DNA of 64,000 nt from Acidobacteriota bacterium (GCA_019639115.1 JAHBSM010000006.1:62001-126000), one strand, 5' to 3'; shown: positions 1 to 9,756, numbered from the stretch's first letter. The notes: a model not told the origin generated them from the sequence alone. Numbers and translations are program-made.

Positions 1-315
1 GAGTTTGTCAATTCATTCGTATTGGCAAAAATGAAAATATTGACGGCGGGAAAGTACCTTTGGACCCGGACCATTGGTTCCACCGTCGCAGGCGAGGCCG
101 TTGATTCGCTAATATTTTATCCGGTCGCATTTCTTGGCTCGTGGCCACTCGAACAAGTTGTAGCGGTAATGATCGGGAACTATTTCCTCAAGGTCGGTTG
201 GGAGGTGGTGGCAACGCCGCTCACGTACAAGATCGTTGCATTTCTAAAACGCGTGGAGCACGAAGATCATTTTGACCGCGACACGGATTTCAATCCATTT
301 ACGTTGAAGACTTGA
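1..315 (+). CDS. yhhQ: Queuosine precursor transporter (VUT/YhhQ family), C-terminal part
   Basis: The reading frame is open from the first base of the window, so only the last 104 residues are visible and the start lies upstream. The peptide carries the family's typical C-terminal stretch (NSFVLAKMKI, then RTIGSTVAGEAVDS) and hydrophobic segments around LIFYPVAFLG and VVAVMIGNYFLK. Members of this family (PF02592) are integral inner-membrane proteins that import queuosine precursors such as preQ0/preQ1 for tRNA modification. The stop overlaps or abuts the next gene. A TTG at 22 is only an internal codon, not the start. The family call rests on the conserved C-terminus. Confidence 0.85.
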   Translation, partial: EFVNSFVLAKMKILTAGKYLWTRTIGSTVAGEAVDSLIFYPVAFLGSWPLEQVVAVMIGNYFLKVGWEVVATPLTYKIVAFLKRVEHEDHFDRDTDFNPFTLKT

Positions 316-323
316 TCGGGGCA

Positions 324-1220
324 ATGGAACGCGCAAGATCCGGACGGATCAGAATGCTTGCAGACCTGGCGACACAGATCGGTAAGAATCAACTAATGAG
401 ATCGGCCGCTATTCGACGGTGGCGGCTCAGGCGTCCTCGTTCTGTCGCAAAGGATATCGGATCCGACGAGTTTCTCAGACTCTATGCCTTTGCGAGCCTT
501 GATCTACTGTTGGAGCATGTTGGCACGCTCGACGGCAGGTCGGTCCTGGAGATCGGCCCGGGCGACCACCTGGCCTCCGGTCTTTGTCTCCTGGCAGCCG
601 GAGCCCGTTCCTACACTGCGATCGATCGCTTCCCCGGCGAGCTTTCGGGTGAGGTGTCAAAACATTGGTATTCCGAGGTCGAGCGTAACTGGAATCGTTT
701 CTATCCTCGACTGAATTGGCCAGTTTGGCTCCGCCCGGATGCGTTTCCGGAAGCGTATCCAGATCGCGTCGATGTGATCGGCAGGCCGCTCGAACAAGTT
801 CGTATGTCTCGACGTTTTGACGTGATCTGTTCTTTTCAGGTCGCCGAGCATCTGTCGGACATACAAGCTTTTGCGGATGTACACGGCCGGATCCTAAGCG
901 ATGGCGGTATCGGGCTACACCGAGTCGATTTCGGCCCGCATGATTGCTGGTTCTATTATCGCGATCCGGCTACTTTCCTACGATTCTCCGATCGTGTGTG
1001 GAATTTAACGGGCTCGAACCGCGGTGTTCCGAATCGGAAACGACATCATGAGTTCCTTCAGGCATTTGAGAATGCAGGCCTCGAGGTGGAGGTGCTGTAT
1101 CAGGATGAATTTGATCGAAACGCGATAGACCTCAGCAAACTCCATCGCAAGTTTCGTGATATGCCGCTCGAGTCCTTACTGACCGGGACAGCTATCTACA
1201 AATTGACCCGTAAGCCCTGA
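324..1220 (+). CDS. Class I SAM-dependent methyltransferase, substrate unknown
   Basis: The protein has about 298 residues. A glycine-rich SAM-binding motif I (VLEIGPGDH) lies near residues 74-82, followed by the acidic TAIDRF strand and a later FDVICSFQVAEHL motif, which together mark a Rossmann-fold methyltransferase of the Methyltransf_11/23 type. No domain reveals the substrate. I chose ATG 324, which has a GGGG stretch just upstream; an in-frame TTG at 312 would overlap the preceding stop by four bases and is also possible. It follows the transporter so closely that co-transcription is likely. A glycan or lipid methylase is a guess only. Confidence 0.75.
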   Translation: MERARSGRIRMLADLATQIGKNQLMRSAAIRRWRLRRPRSVAKDIGSDEFLRLYAFASLDLLLEHVGTLDGRSVLEIGPGDHLASGLCLLAAGARSYTAIDRFPGELSGEVSKHWYSEVERNWNRFYPRLNWPVWLRPDAFPEAYPDRVDVIGRPLEQVRMSRRFDVICSFQVAEHLSDIQAFADVHGRILSDGGIGLHRVDFGPHDCWFYYRDPATFLRFSDRVWNLTGSNRGVPNRKRHHEFLQAFENAGLEVEVLYQDEFDRNAIDLSKLHRKFRDMPLESLLTGTAIYKLTRKP

Positions 1221-1250
1221 TCTAAATTTGCCATTTTGATCGCTTTGCCG

Positions 1251-3521
1251 ATGTTAGATCTTTCCACACCGCTGAATACGCTTCATCACCACGGCGTGGC
1301 AAAGTTGTCTTCGGTAATGGCAGGCAAGCTCGCAGATGCGGTCGCACAATTCGCTGCGCGGCCCGACCCCGCAGATGCGACGGTCGAAGATCTGCTTTAC
1401 TACTTGCCGGCGCGATACGAGGATCGCTCGAATCTGATCGGTATCGACAAGCTAGAGGATGGGATGGAAGCCTCGGTCGACGTTGTAGTGCGACGCTCAG
1501 CCGCCGTCCGCGTAGGCCGAAACCGCGACCGCCGAAAGCCGCCTCTTTTCGTGTTTGAGATCACCGCCGGCGACGCCGAGCGACTTCACCGACCGGTAGT
1601 GGTCAAGTGGTTCATCTCGGGCAAATCCGCGCAGCCGATAGCCGAATATTACCTCGAACGCTTCAAACAAGGCACGCGATTCGTCGTACACGGCCTGTGG
1701 GAATACGACGAACGCGGAGCGTTCGTGTTAAAGAATGCGAAGTCGGACGAGATCGAAGTGCTGCCGGGCGGCGGCGAAAGTTTCGGCCTGCTAGTAGAAC
1801 CAACGCCCGCCGATCCTGATATCACGGCGGAAGAGGACGACGACCTGAGTGATCCCGACCTGGCTACGATACACACGGCCCGCCGCGTACCGATCCATCG
1901 TAAGCTGGGACCATTCAGCGCGAAGCGATTACGGGAGATAATGCACAGCGTGCTCGACCGTCTGGCAGATATCGCTGATCCGCTGCCGGCCTCGGTCGTC
2001 GAAGGCAATGACCTTTTACCGTTCGCCAAAGCCATTCGCGAGATACACTTCCCGCCCGACGATGTGCCGATCAGCCAATACGCAATGCATCGCGCTCCCG
2101 CACAGCGACGAATGATCTTTGACGAGTTCTTTTGGCTTACATTTCGAATGCAATTGATCCGCGGCGAGAGGAGGCGCGAGCCAAAAGGCACGTCGATCAC
2201 GATCGATGCGTCGGTCCGCGAACGCCTTCAGGCGATCCTGCCGTTTCATCTTACCGGCGCACAAAAACGCGTCCTCAAAGAGATCTTTGACGATCTCCGC
2301 TCCGACTCGCCGATGAATCGCCTGATCCAAGGCGACGTCGGCAGCGGAAAGACAATCGTCGCTATCTTGGCAATGATGGCGGCGATGGAGAATGGCTATC
2401 AGACCGCCATGATGGTGCCGACAGAGATACTTGCCGAGCAGCATTTTCGCAACGCTGCCCGGCTGCTTAGTCCCGCCGGCCATCGCGTCGAGATGCTTAC
2501 CGGTTCTACTCGTGCGGCCGAGCGTAGAAAGATACTTGCGGATCTGGATTCAGGCGAGATAAATATGCTCATCGGCACGCACGCACTCATCCAGGACTCG
2601 GTCCATTTCGATAAACTAGGGCTCGTCGTGATCGACGAACAGCATCGATTTGGCGTCGTCCAGCGTGCAAAACTGCGCGAGATGGGCACTGATCCTGACG
2701 TGCTTGTAATGACAGCGACGCCTATACCGCGAAGCTTAGCCATCACTGTGTACGGTGACCTCGACGTATCCGTGATCGACGAACTGCCGCCGGGCCGCAC
2801 GCCGATCAAGACTGTCGTTTGCGGCGAAGACAAACGGGAGGGAGTTTACCGCGGAATACGTCGCGAGATCGGCCTCGGACGGCAAGTATATGTCGTCTAT
2901 CCCCTGATCGAAGAATCCGAAAAATTGGACCTCAAGGCCGCGACCAGAATGTATGAGCAGCTTCGCGATGAGGTCTTCCCTGATCTGAGCGTCGGGCTAC
3001 TGCATGGACGAATGAAACCGGCTGAAAAGGACGCCGTGATGGCTGACTTTGTAGCCGGCCGCACGCAGATACTCGTATCTACCACGGTTATCGAGGTCGG
3101 CGTCGATGTGCCTAATGCGTCTCTGATGATCATCGAACATGCCGAGCGATTTGGTCTCTCCCAGCTTCACCAACTTCGCGGACGAGTCGGGCGAGGTGCC
3201 GATCAGAGCTATTGCGTACTGCTCGCAGATTACAAAAGAACGGCAGTCGCCAAAGAGCGGCTGGGTATAATGGAGGAGACCTCCGACGGGTTCCGAATAG
3301 CCGAAAAAGACCTGGAGATACGCGGACAAGGCGATATATTCGGAACGCGACAATCGGGGCTAAGGTCGTTTCGCATAGCAAATATCGTACGTGATCTTGA
3401 TCTGCTGGTTGCGGCCCGACGCGAAGCCGAAAAGTTGATAGCAGATCCGCCGCGTGATGCCGCCGAACTCGTGCGCTTCGCCTTGTCCGACAAAAATGTC
3501 GGATTGGCGAGTATAGGCTGA
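1251..3521 (+). CDS. recG: ATP-dependent DNA helicase RecG
   Basis: RecG remodels stalled replication forks and branch-migrates Holliday junctions. The protein of about 756 residues has the N-terminal wedge/OB region (LLYYLPARYEDRS), Walker A GDVGSGKT near residue 361, the DEQH Walker B box near residue 462, motif III TATPIPRS, and the C-terminal helicase motifs through QLHQLRGRVGRG. Length is within the usual 690-780 range. ATG 1251 is preferred; an in-frame TTG at 1236 would add five residues, and neither has a clear Shine-Dalgarno. A loop around residues 185-205 is acidic (EEDDDLSDPD) and may be lineage-specific. The family call is firm. Confidence 0.96.
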   Translation: MLDLSTPLNTLHHHGVAKLSSVMAGKLADAVAQFAARPDPADATVEDLLYYLPARYEDRSNLIGIDKLEDGMEASVDVVVRRSAAVRVGRNRDRRKPPLFVFEITAGDAERLHRPVVVKWFISGKSAQPIAEYYLERFKQGTRFVVHGLWEYDERGAFVLKNAKSDEIEVLPGGGESFGLLVEPTPADPDITAEEDDDLSDPDLATIHTARRVPIHRKLGPFSAKRLREIMHSVLDRLADIADPLPASVVEGNDLLPFAKAIREIHFPPDDVPISQYAMHRAPAQRRMIFDEFFWLTFRMQLIRGERRREPKGTSITIDASVRERLQAILPFHLTGAQKRVLKEIFDDLRSDSPMNRLIQGDVGSGKTIVAILAMMAAMENGYQTAMMVPTEILAEQHFRNAARLLSPAGHRVEMLTGSTRAAERRKILADLDSGEINMLIGTHALIQDSVHFDKLGLVVIDEQHRFGVVQRAKLREMGTDPDVLVMTATPIPRSLAITVYGDLDVSVIDELPPGRTPIKTVVCGEDKREGVYRGIRREIGLGRQVYVVYPLIEESEKLDLKAATRMYEQLRDEVFPDLSVGLLHGRMKPAEKDAVMADFVAGRTQILVSTTVIEVGVDVPNASLMIIEHAERFGLSQLHQLRGRVGRGADQSYCVLLADYKRTAVAKERLGIMEETSDGFRIAEKDLEIRGQGDIFGTRQSGLRSFRIANIVRDLDLLVAARREAEKLIADPPRDAAELVRFALSDKNVGLASIG

Positions 3522-3565
3522 ACTGCTTTTGCGACTTCTTCTCCGATTATCTAGACTCGAAGATA

Positions 3566-3607
3566 CGGCCCAGGCTTATCGACCGACGAACTGCGGGCCG
3601 CTTTTTT
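3566..3607 (+). terminator. Terminator-like hairpin directly abutting the rsmD start codon
   Basis: CGGCCC (3566-3571) can pair with GGGCCG (3595-3600), followed by C and six T residues that run straight into ATG 3608. It may end recG transcription or attenuate rsmD. The stem is only six base pairs with a 23-base loop, so this is tentative. Confidence 0.35.
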
Positions 3608-4159
3608 ATGCGAGTCATATCGGGCCAATTTGGCGGCCGAACACTCAAGAGCCCGCCCGACGATCGAACGAGGCCCACCTCCGACAGGCTCCGAGAGACG
3701 CTTTTCAATATTCTGATGCCGCACATTGGCGAGACTACCCGCTTCCTTGATCTCTGCGCAGGTACCGGGGCAATAGGCATCGAAGCTCTCTCGCGCGGCG
3801 CCGTGTCGGTGACATTCGTTGATCGGTCACGGCGAGCATGTGCCCTGATCGAAGAGAATCTCGACCGGCTCGGCGTAGATGAGTCGCTTGACGACGTTCA
3901 ATGTATCTCCGCTGAGACCTTTACCGGACGAAACCACTCGGCAGCATGGGACATAATCTTCTACGATCCGCCGTACGACTCGGATTATTCTTATGTGATC
4001 CACGATGTCGCGTTCAAGGACGACCTTTTATCAACAGATGGAGTATTTGTCGTCGAACATCACTCTAAGCTTGATCTGCCCGACGCCATCGGCCGCATTC
4101 GTCGCTGGCGGCTGCTAAAGCAGGGCGAATCGAGTTTAAGTTTCTACGAACATGCCTGA
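3608..4159 (+). CDS. rsmD: 16S rRNA (guanine(966)-N(2))-methyltransferase RsmD
   Basis: RsmD methylates N2 of G966 in 16S rRNA during 30S assembly. The 183-residue protein opens with the diagnostic MRVISGQFGGRTLKSPP, continues with TRPTSDRLRETLFNIL, SAM motif I FLDLCAGTGAIGIEALSRGA, and ends with the catalytic DPPY motif near residues 120-123. Length matches the family. The recG-rsmD neighbourhood is common in bacteria. The start codon lies at the end of a T6 run, so there is little room for a Shine-Dalgarno. The last eight bases overlap the next gene (ATGCCTGA), implying translational coupling with the exporter. Confidence 0.95.
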   Translation: MRVISGQFGGRTLKSPPDDRTRPTSDRLRETLFNILMPHIGETTRFLDLCAGTGAIGIEALSRGAVSVTFVDRSRRACALIEENLDRLGVDESLDDVQCISAETFTGRNHSAAWDIIFYDPPYDSDYSYVIHDVAFKDDLLSTDGVFVVEHHSKLDLPDAIGRIRRWRLLKQGESSLSFYEHA

Positions 4160-5075
4160 CGACAAGAAACTCTCGGTCCTGGTCTGGCTTATTTTGGCGA
4201 TCATCTGGAGCACGACTTGGATCTTTATAAAGATCGGGCTCGAGGATCTGCCGCCGCTCGCATTCGCTTCTTCGCGGTTCGTCATCGCGGTCGCGGTGTT
4301 ATTCATATTCGGCCTTGCGAGAGGAATGCGGCTGCCGCGCACGGCAAGCGATTGGAAGCTGATAGCCATTACCGGCGGACTTCAATTCTCTATCAATTAC
4401 AGCGCCGTTTTTTGGGCAGAGCAGCACATAACGTCAGGGCTTGCCGCCGTTTTGCAGGCGACGATCACTGTGTTTGGTCTGCTTCTCGCATGGATATTTT
4501 TGCCGGACGAGCGGATAACGGCACGAAAGGTCGTGGCGGTCGCCACCGGCATCGGCGGCGTCACCGTGATATTTGCTGACCAACTCCGCGTCGAGAACTG
4601 GATGGCGTTCGCCGGATGTGTAGTGATAGTGGTTGGCTCGTATGCGGCGGCTCAGGCGTCGATATTGACAAAAGCCCGAGGCTCCGGCATTCACCCCGCT
4701 ACCCTTGTAATGTGTCAAATGATCTGCGGCGTGCCGCCGGTCATCATTTACAGCCTTGCATCCGAAGGCAGTCCGTTCACATTCAATTGGACCTGGCGGG
4801 CGATCGGATGCATCTTGTATCTCAGTTTACTCGGCACGATCACTGCCTTTTGGCTTTACTACTGGCTGCTGCGTCGGGTCGAATCAACAAAGGCGATGAT
4901 GATCTCGCTTGTCACTCCGCTCCTCGCCGTCGTGATCGGATGGCTGGTACTAGGTGAAACTCTGCCGCCGCAAACAGGCATCGGCGGCCTCCTGATCATC
5001 GGCAGCATTGGCTTGATAGTTTTCGGGCGTCGTGAAAAAAAGTTAGCTGCTGATGCCGTAGGATCCGATCGGTAA
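4152..5075 (+). CDS. DMT-superfamily (EamA) transporter
   Basis: This 307-residue integral membrane protein has about ten hydrophobic helices arranged as two EamA repeats. Typical signatures are VWLILAIIWSTTWIFIKIGLEDLPPL at the N-terminus (interrupted here for length) and the second-repeat GEtLPPQTGIGGLLIIGSIGLIV region. EamA proteins export amino acids, nucleobases or drugs across the inner membrane; the substrate cannot be read from the sequence. The gene overlaps rsmD by eight bases and precedes aroC by about 37 bases, so it probably belongs to one transcription unit with both. Confidence 0.88.
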   Translation: MPDDKKLSVLVWLILAIIWSTTWIFIKIGLEDLPPLAFASSRFVIAVAVLFIFGLARGMRLPRTASDWKLIAITGGLQFSINYSAVFWAEQHITSGLAAVLQATITVFGLLLAWIFLPDERITARKVVAVATGIGGVTVIFADQLRVENWMAFAGCVVIVVGSYAAAQASILTKARGSGIHPATLVMCQMICGVPPVIIYSLASEGSPFTFNWTWRAIGCILYLSLLGTITAFWLYYWLLRRVESTKAMMISLVTPLLAVVIGWLVLGETLPPQTGIGGLLIIGSIGLIVFGRREKKLAADAVGSDR

Positions 5076-5112
5076 CCTCCGCGCCGGTCTTCTTCTGTGG
5101 TAAAACTTTCAT

Positions 5113-6279
5113 ATGGCGTTCAGGTTCACGACCGCTGGCGAATCTCACGGCAAAGCTCTCGTAGCGATCATCGAGGGCGTCCCGGCCGGGCTCGCTGTTG
5201 ACGCAGGTCTGATCGATCGAGAACTTTGGCGTCGACAGCAAGGCTACGGACGCGGCGGACGGATGAAGATAGAGCAGGACCACGTTGAGGTCCTGTCAGG
5301 TATCCGACAAGGCATCACGCTTGGTTCGCCAATAGCCCTGATGATCGAGAATCGCGATTTTGTCCATTGGCAGGATACGATGTCTCCGTCTCCCTCAGAT
5401 GATCCGCCGTCAAACCCGCGGGTTGTGACCCGACCGCGACCGGGCCATGCCGATCTCGCGGGCGGCCTAAAATACGGAGCTTCGGACCTCCGAAACATCC
5501 TTGAGCGAGCTTCGGCTCGCGAGACCGCTGCTCGAGTTGCCGCTGGAGCCATCGCGAAACAGTTCCTCGCCGCTTTCGGCATCGAGATACTCAGCCACGT
5601 CGCCCAGCTCGGAGGCATTCCGTCTCAGCCGGCCACGCCCACTTGGGACGACATCAGATCGATCCCGGATGACTCGCCTCTGAGGAGCGTCGACGTCACC
5701 GCAGAGGCCGAGATGATCGCCGCTATCGACCGGGCAAGATCCGACGGTGACACCCTGGGCGGCATCTTTGAGGTCGTCGCTTCGGGAGTTCCCGTCGGGC
5801 TTGGGTCACACAACTCCTGGAGTGACAAACTCGACGGACGCATCGCTCGCGCAATGATGTCTATCCACGCCGTCAAAGCGGTCGAGATAGGCGACGGCAT
5901 TGCAAATGCCGCACGACGCGGCTCCGAATCTCACGACGAGATACTGCCCGCAGACAATAACGGACGTTTCGTACGTCCTACAAATCGTGCGGGTGGATTA
6001 GAGGGCGGCATCACTAACGGAGAGGAGCTGAGAGTTCGAGGTTATATGAAGCCGATCTCGACCTTGCGGAAACCGCTTCGTTCGGTAGATATTCTGACCG
6101 GTGAGACGGCCGATGCGGCATTCGAACGTTCAGACATTACTGCAGTGCCTGCCGCCGGAGTCATCGGAGAAGCGATGCTGGCCCTCGTTCTTGCCGAAGC
6201 TGTTCGCGAGAAGTTCGCCGGCGACTCGATGGAAGAGGCTTTGCGTAACTTTGATGGATTTGTCCACAATTTGCGCTGA
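5113..6279 (+). CDS. aroC: Chorismate synthase
   Basis: AroC converts 5-enolpyruvylshikimate-3-phosphate to chorismate using reduced FMN, the last step of the shikimate pathway in the cytoplasm. The 388-residue protein shows the N-terminal [11 protein letters not shown] signature containing the catalytic His near residue 13, a second catalytic His in [12 protein letters not shown], the [17 protein letters not shown] signature, and the flavin/phosphate-binding [14 protein letters not shown] segment. Length and order of motifs are normal. The ATG at 5113 is the start used by homologues. No other aro gene is nearby. Confidence 0.97.
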   Translation: MAFRFTTAGESHGKALVAIIEGVPAGLAVDAGLIDRELWRRQQGYGRGGRMKIEQDHVEVLSGIRQGITLGSPIALMIENRDFVHWQDTMSPSPSDDPPSNPRVVTRPRPGHADLAGGLKYGASDLRNILERASARETAARVAAGAIAKQFLAAFGIEILSHVAQLGGIPSQPATPTWDDIRSIPDDSPLRSVDVTAEAEMIAAIDRARSDGDTLGGIFEVVASGVPVGLGSHNSWSDKLDGRIARAMMSIHAVKAVEIGDGIANAARRGSESHDEILPADNNGRFVRPTNRAGGLEGGITNGEELRVRGYMKPISTLRKPLRSVDILTGETADAAFERSDITAVPAAGVIGEAMLALVLAEAVREKFAGDSMEEALRNFDGFVHNLR

Positions 6280-6342
6280 ATGTGGGAACTTTTAGCCGAT
6301 CTCTGCATCAAATACTATAAATTTTACAAATTGGAGACCCGA

Positions 6343-7431
6343 ATGAAACTCAAGATCATCAGCCTGCTTATCGTGTGCCTCGTCGCGGGCTCTGCCGCCG
6401 CGCAGAAACTACCAAAACCGACTCAGCTTCCCACGGCATTGACCGAAGCCGAGCGAGCCGAATTGGCACGCGGCGTAGCGTTGCACGACGCCAAAAAATA
6501 CGACGAAGCGATCGCTGTTTACGACGCCATTCTCAAGCTGAATCCCGATGCCGTCGTCGCCATCTACGAAAAGGCCTTGACGCAATATGAGATGAAGAAC
6601 CTAAACGCCGCCATGACGACGGCCTACAGCGGAGCAAAATACAAGTCTGAAGAACTCCCTTTGTTCTACGGAATTATGGCTCACTGTCTAGACGATGTGG
6701 GCAAGCCCGACGAGGCTATCGCTGTCTATCGCGAGGCCGAAGCGATGCTGTCAACCGAGCGGTCGATGAAGCCTCACCTTGCAAATATCTATTACAATCT
6801 CGGCGTCACATACGTAAGGCTGAAAAAATATAGTGAGGCTCGAGCTGAGCTCAAGAAGGCCGTCGAGAACAATTTTTCGTATCCTAGCCCACACTATCTG
6901 CTTTCCGTGGTTTGGGGTAACACAGGCTACAAGGTTCCGGCCTTGATGGCGGCGCTCAGGTTCGTCTCGCTTGAATACAACACGGGCCGGACAGGGCCAG
7001 CAGCTGCGACGATTGAAACAATACTTAAGCCTGCCGAAAAGGGTCCTGACGGCAAAACGGTAATAAACTTGAATCTTGCGGCACCAAAAGATGAAGGTGA
7101 TTTCGGATTGTATGAAATGCTCTTGCCTACATTGATGATGGTGGGTGACAAGAAAGATCCGAATAAAACGGAGGCCGAGAAATTCGTTGGGGCGCTTTCA
7201 TCGCTCGTCTCGATGATAGCTGAAGATAAAGATCTTCCAAAAACATTCGTCGGCCGAACATATGTACCGTTTCTAGCCGAAATGAAGAAGCGCGATCTAG
7301 TTCCAACATTTGGGTACATGATCCTCTTCATACGAGGCAACGCCGAGGCAAAGGCTTGGCTGCAGCGGAACGATGACAAGTTAGGTCGGCTCTTTACATT
7401 CGCCTCCGAATACGTGCCGGCGGATAAATGA
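6343..7431 (+). CDS. Secreted tetratricopeptide-repeat protein
   Basis: Start ATG 6343 is chosen because GGAG lies six bases upstream and a clean signal peptide follows (MKLKIISLLIVCLVAGSAAA, cleavage before QKLPKP). The mature protein of about 340 residues contains TPR units: one around LHDAKKYDEAIAVYDAILKL, a second over PDEAIAVYREAEAML and a third over YYNLGVTYVRLKKYSEA. TPR proteins of this kind act as periplasmic or envelope scaffolds. The C-terminal half (after about residue 230) is not recognisable. The function is unknown; it sits just upstream of the archaemetzincin lipoprotein with a 16-base gap. Confidence 0.8.
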   Translation: MKLKIISLLIVCLVAGSAAAQKLPKPTQLPTALTEAERAELARGVALHDAKKYDEAIAVYDAILKLNPDAVVAIYEKALTQYEMKNLNAAMTTAYSGAKYKSEELPLFYGIMAHCLDDVGKPDEAIAVYREAEAMLSTERSMKPHLANIYYNLGVTYVRLKKYSEARAELKKAVENNFSYPSPHYLLSVVWGNTGYKVPALMAALRFVSLEYNTGRTGPAAATIETILKPAEKGPDGKTVINLNLAAPKDEGDFGLYEMLLPTLMMVGDKKDPNKTEAEKFVGALSSLVSMIAEDKDLPKTFVGRTYVPFLAEMKKRDLVPTFGYMILFIRGNAEAKAWLQRNDDKLGRLFTFASEYVPADK

Positions 7432-7447
7432 CCGGTTTCTGTCAAAT

Positions 7448-8419
7448 ATGAACACAATTGCTCCCGGATCGAGCGCAATACGGCGGTACGCATTTGTCGC
7501 GGCCGCCATTTCTGTGTTTACGATAATCGTGTTGTCGGCGGGGTGTTCTTCATCGTCCCAATCGGCGGCAAACACTGCTGCCGGCGTAGCCGAACCGGAT
7601 CCTCGTATGGCCTCTATCCGCGAAGCGATGCCTAAGGTGGACAAGTTCTTTCGCCCGATGCAGCCGCCCGAGAAGTTCGATTGGCTCGATAGCTTCAAGG
7701 AATCCGGCCAGACCTTTGACGAATATCTCGCAGGTGACCCTGTCAAAGCTACAGCAGAACGAGACAAGATCTACTTACTGCCGCTCGGCCGATTTACTCC
7801 TCGCCAACTGCGTGTGGTCGATGCGACCACTGAGTATCTGAGCGCGTTTTACGGCTTGCCGGTCAAAAAGCTGATGATCGTGCCGCTAGAAATTCCCAAA
7901 ACCGAACCGGACGCTCGTAAGCTGCCCGGACGCGACCTCACGCAGATCCGAACCGGGTACATCATGGACAAATACCTCAAGCCGATGCTACCCGACGATG
8001 CCGCAGCCTTGATAGCGTTGACCAACGAGGACTTGTACCCCGGAACGTCGCTCTATTTTGTATTTGGCCAGGGCAGCATGCAGGACCGTGTCGGCGTGTG
8101 GTCGTTCTATCGCTTGGAAATGAAAGTGGACGACGCAACACTTCTTCGCCGCGTTCTAAAGATAGCGTCGCATGAGGCCGGACACATGTTCTCGATCAAG
8201 CACTGCACAAAGTACGAATGTGTGATGAGCGGCACTAATCACGTTGACGAAACGGACCGCCGACCCGTCGACGCGTGCCCGGAGTGTATGGCAAAGGTCG
8301 TATGGGCGACACGAGGTACGCCGCTCGAACGATATGAGCGACTCGCTACGGCTTCGACGAAGTTGGGATTGGCCAAAGAGGCTGACGAGTTCAAAGCTAA
8401 AGCGGCAGCTTTGCGCTAG
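7448..8419 (+). CDS. Archaemetzincin-like (M54) zinc metalloprotease, predicted lipoprotein
   Basis: The 323-residue protein starts with an export signal ending in a lipobox (VLSAGC), so it is probably lipid-anchored. Near residues 242-253 is HEAGHMFSIKHC, the zinc site of archaemetzincins, followed by ECVMSGTNH and a DACPEC pair, the four-cysteine second metal site that defines family M54. The conserved downstream TDRRPVDACPEC matches AMZ proteins including the eukaryotic ones. The usual Gly of HExxHxxGxxH is Ser here. Cytosolic archaemetzincins are more usual, so the lipoprotein signal is notable. Likely co-transcribed with the upstream TPR protein. Substrate unknown. Confidence 0.85.
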   Translation: MNTIAPGSSAIRRYAFVAAAISVFTIIVLSAGCSSSSQSAANTAAGVAEPDPRMASIREAMPKVDKFFRPMQPPEKFDWLDSFKESGQTFDEYLAGDPVKATAERDKIYLLPLGRFTPRQLRVVDATTEYLSAFYGLPVKKLMIVPLEIPKTEPDARKLPGRDLTQIRTGYIMDKYLKPMLPDDAAALIALTNEDLYPGTSLYFVFGQGSMQDRVGVWSFYRLEMKVDDATLLRRVLKIASHEAGHMFSIKHCTKYECVMSGTNHVDETDRRPVDACPECMAKVVWATRGTPLERYERLATASTKLGLAKEADEFKAKAAALR

Positions 8420-8441
8420 TTGATGTCGGATCCCGTGAAGA

Positions 8442-9713
8442 TCACTTGCCGATGTCGCGGCGATACTGCATCCCGGGCCATCGGATCAGATCTGCGGCCG
8501 CGTATGCGCGGTTAAGGGCTTCGCCAAGAGTTGGCGCGGTCGCCGATATCCCGAGCACACGCCCGCCGGCTGTGACAATACTGCCGTCGGCACCGGCGCG
8601 CGTGCCGGCGTGAAATATGCTGACGCCGGTCTTTGCTGCCTCATCGAGCCCCTCAATAGCATCGCCGACGCGCGGCCTGGCAGGATAACCTTCTGCAGCG
8701 AGGACGACACATGCGGAACTTCCCTCGGTCCATTCGATATCGATCTCGTTAAGACGGCCCGTCAACATTGCTTTGCAAATATCCAACAGGTCCGTCCGCA
8801 ATCGAACAAGTACGGCCTGAGTCTCAGGATCGCCGAATCTGACGTTGTACTCCAGCACGCGAGGCCCGGCATCGGTCATCATCAGCCCAATGAACAGAAT
8901 TCCGCGAAAGGGATAACCCTCTGAAATGCAGCCGCGAAGCGTCGGGAGAACAATGGTCTCTTCGATCTCACGTATCTGATCGTCGGTCAGAAGTTTTCCG
9001 TCATCGGTCACCGTACCCATGCCGCCGGTATTAGGCCCGGTGTCGCCTTCGCCTATTCGTTTGTGGTCACGCACGGGCGGCATCAGAGAGTAATTCTCCC
9101 CATCGGCGAACATCAGCAGGGACACTTCGCGGCCGTACATACATTCCTCAAGAACGATGGTCGACGCCGCATCGCCGCCGACCAGGTCCGACAGTCCTCG
9201 TACGGCAGCGATCGCCTCGGCCCTGTCGCGTGCCACTACAACGCCTTTACCCGCCGCAAGGCCGTCTGCTTTGACCACTACCGGAGCCTCCGCCGGGCCA
9301 AAAACGCCGCTTTCGAGCACTTCCACAGCCGCCGATACAGATCCAGCGATCTCGTAGGCTGCGGTCGGAACGCCGTATTTTGACATCAGATTCTTAGCGA
9401 ACGCCTTGCTCGATTCGAGCATAGCGGCCTTTTTCGTCGGTCCGACTATCGCGAGCCCACGCGCGGCGAACTCGTCAACAATGCCAAACGAAAGCGGCGT
9501 CTCGCCGCCGACGAACGTCAGATCGATGCCTTTATCAGCGGCGAGATCTGCCAGTGCTCGGACATCTTCGGGGCTAATAGGAACGCATTCTGCAACCGAA
9601 GCGATGCCCGCATTGCCACTGGCGCAATACAGACGTTCCACGTTAACTGACCGTGCGAACGTTTCACATAGTGCATGTTCACGTCCTCCGGAACCGACCA
9701 CTAGAACCTTCAT
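8442..9713 (-). CDS. purD: Phosphoribosylamine-glycine ligase
   Basis: PurD condenses 5-phosphoribosylamine with glycine using ATP, the second step of de novo purine synthesis. The 423-residue protein begins MKVLVVGSGGREHAL, has GPTKKAAMLESSKAFAKNLM before the ATP-grasp core, the VVKADGLAAGKGVVVA strand, the PPVRDHKRIGEGDTGPNTGGMG segment and the metal-binding EYNVRFGDPETQ box. All family landmarks are present at normal length. It converges with the archaemetzincin gene (22-base gap) and diverges from the zinc-ribbon gene. No purine riboswitch is evident upstream. Confidence 0.97.
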   Translation of the reverse strand: MKVLVVGSGGREHALCETFARSVNVERLYCASGNAGIASVAECVPISPEDVRALADLAADKGIDLTFVGGETPLSFGIVDEFAARGLAIVGPTKKAAMLESSKAFAKNLMSKYGVPTAAYEIAGSVSAAVEVLESGVFGPAEAPVVVKADGLAAGKGVVVARDRAEAIAAVRGLSDLVGGDAASTIVLEECMYGREVSLLMFADGENYSLMPPVRDHKRIGEGDTGPNTGGMGTVTDDGKLLTDDQIREIEETIVLPTLRGCISEGYPFRGILFIGLMMTDAGPRVLEYNVRFGDPETQAVLVRLRTDLLDICKAMLTGRLNEIDIEWTEGSSACVVLAAEGYPARPRVGDAIEGLDEAAKTGVSIFHAGTRAGADGSIVTAGGRVLGISATAPTLGEALNRAYAAADLIRWPGMQYRRDIGK

Positions 9714-9756
9714 ACCAGACCTCAGACCTTTCGCTCAGAACGCTACGGGGAGTCGC

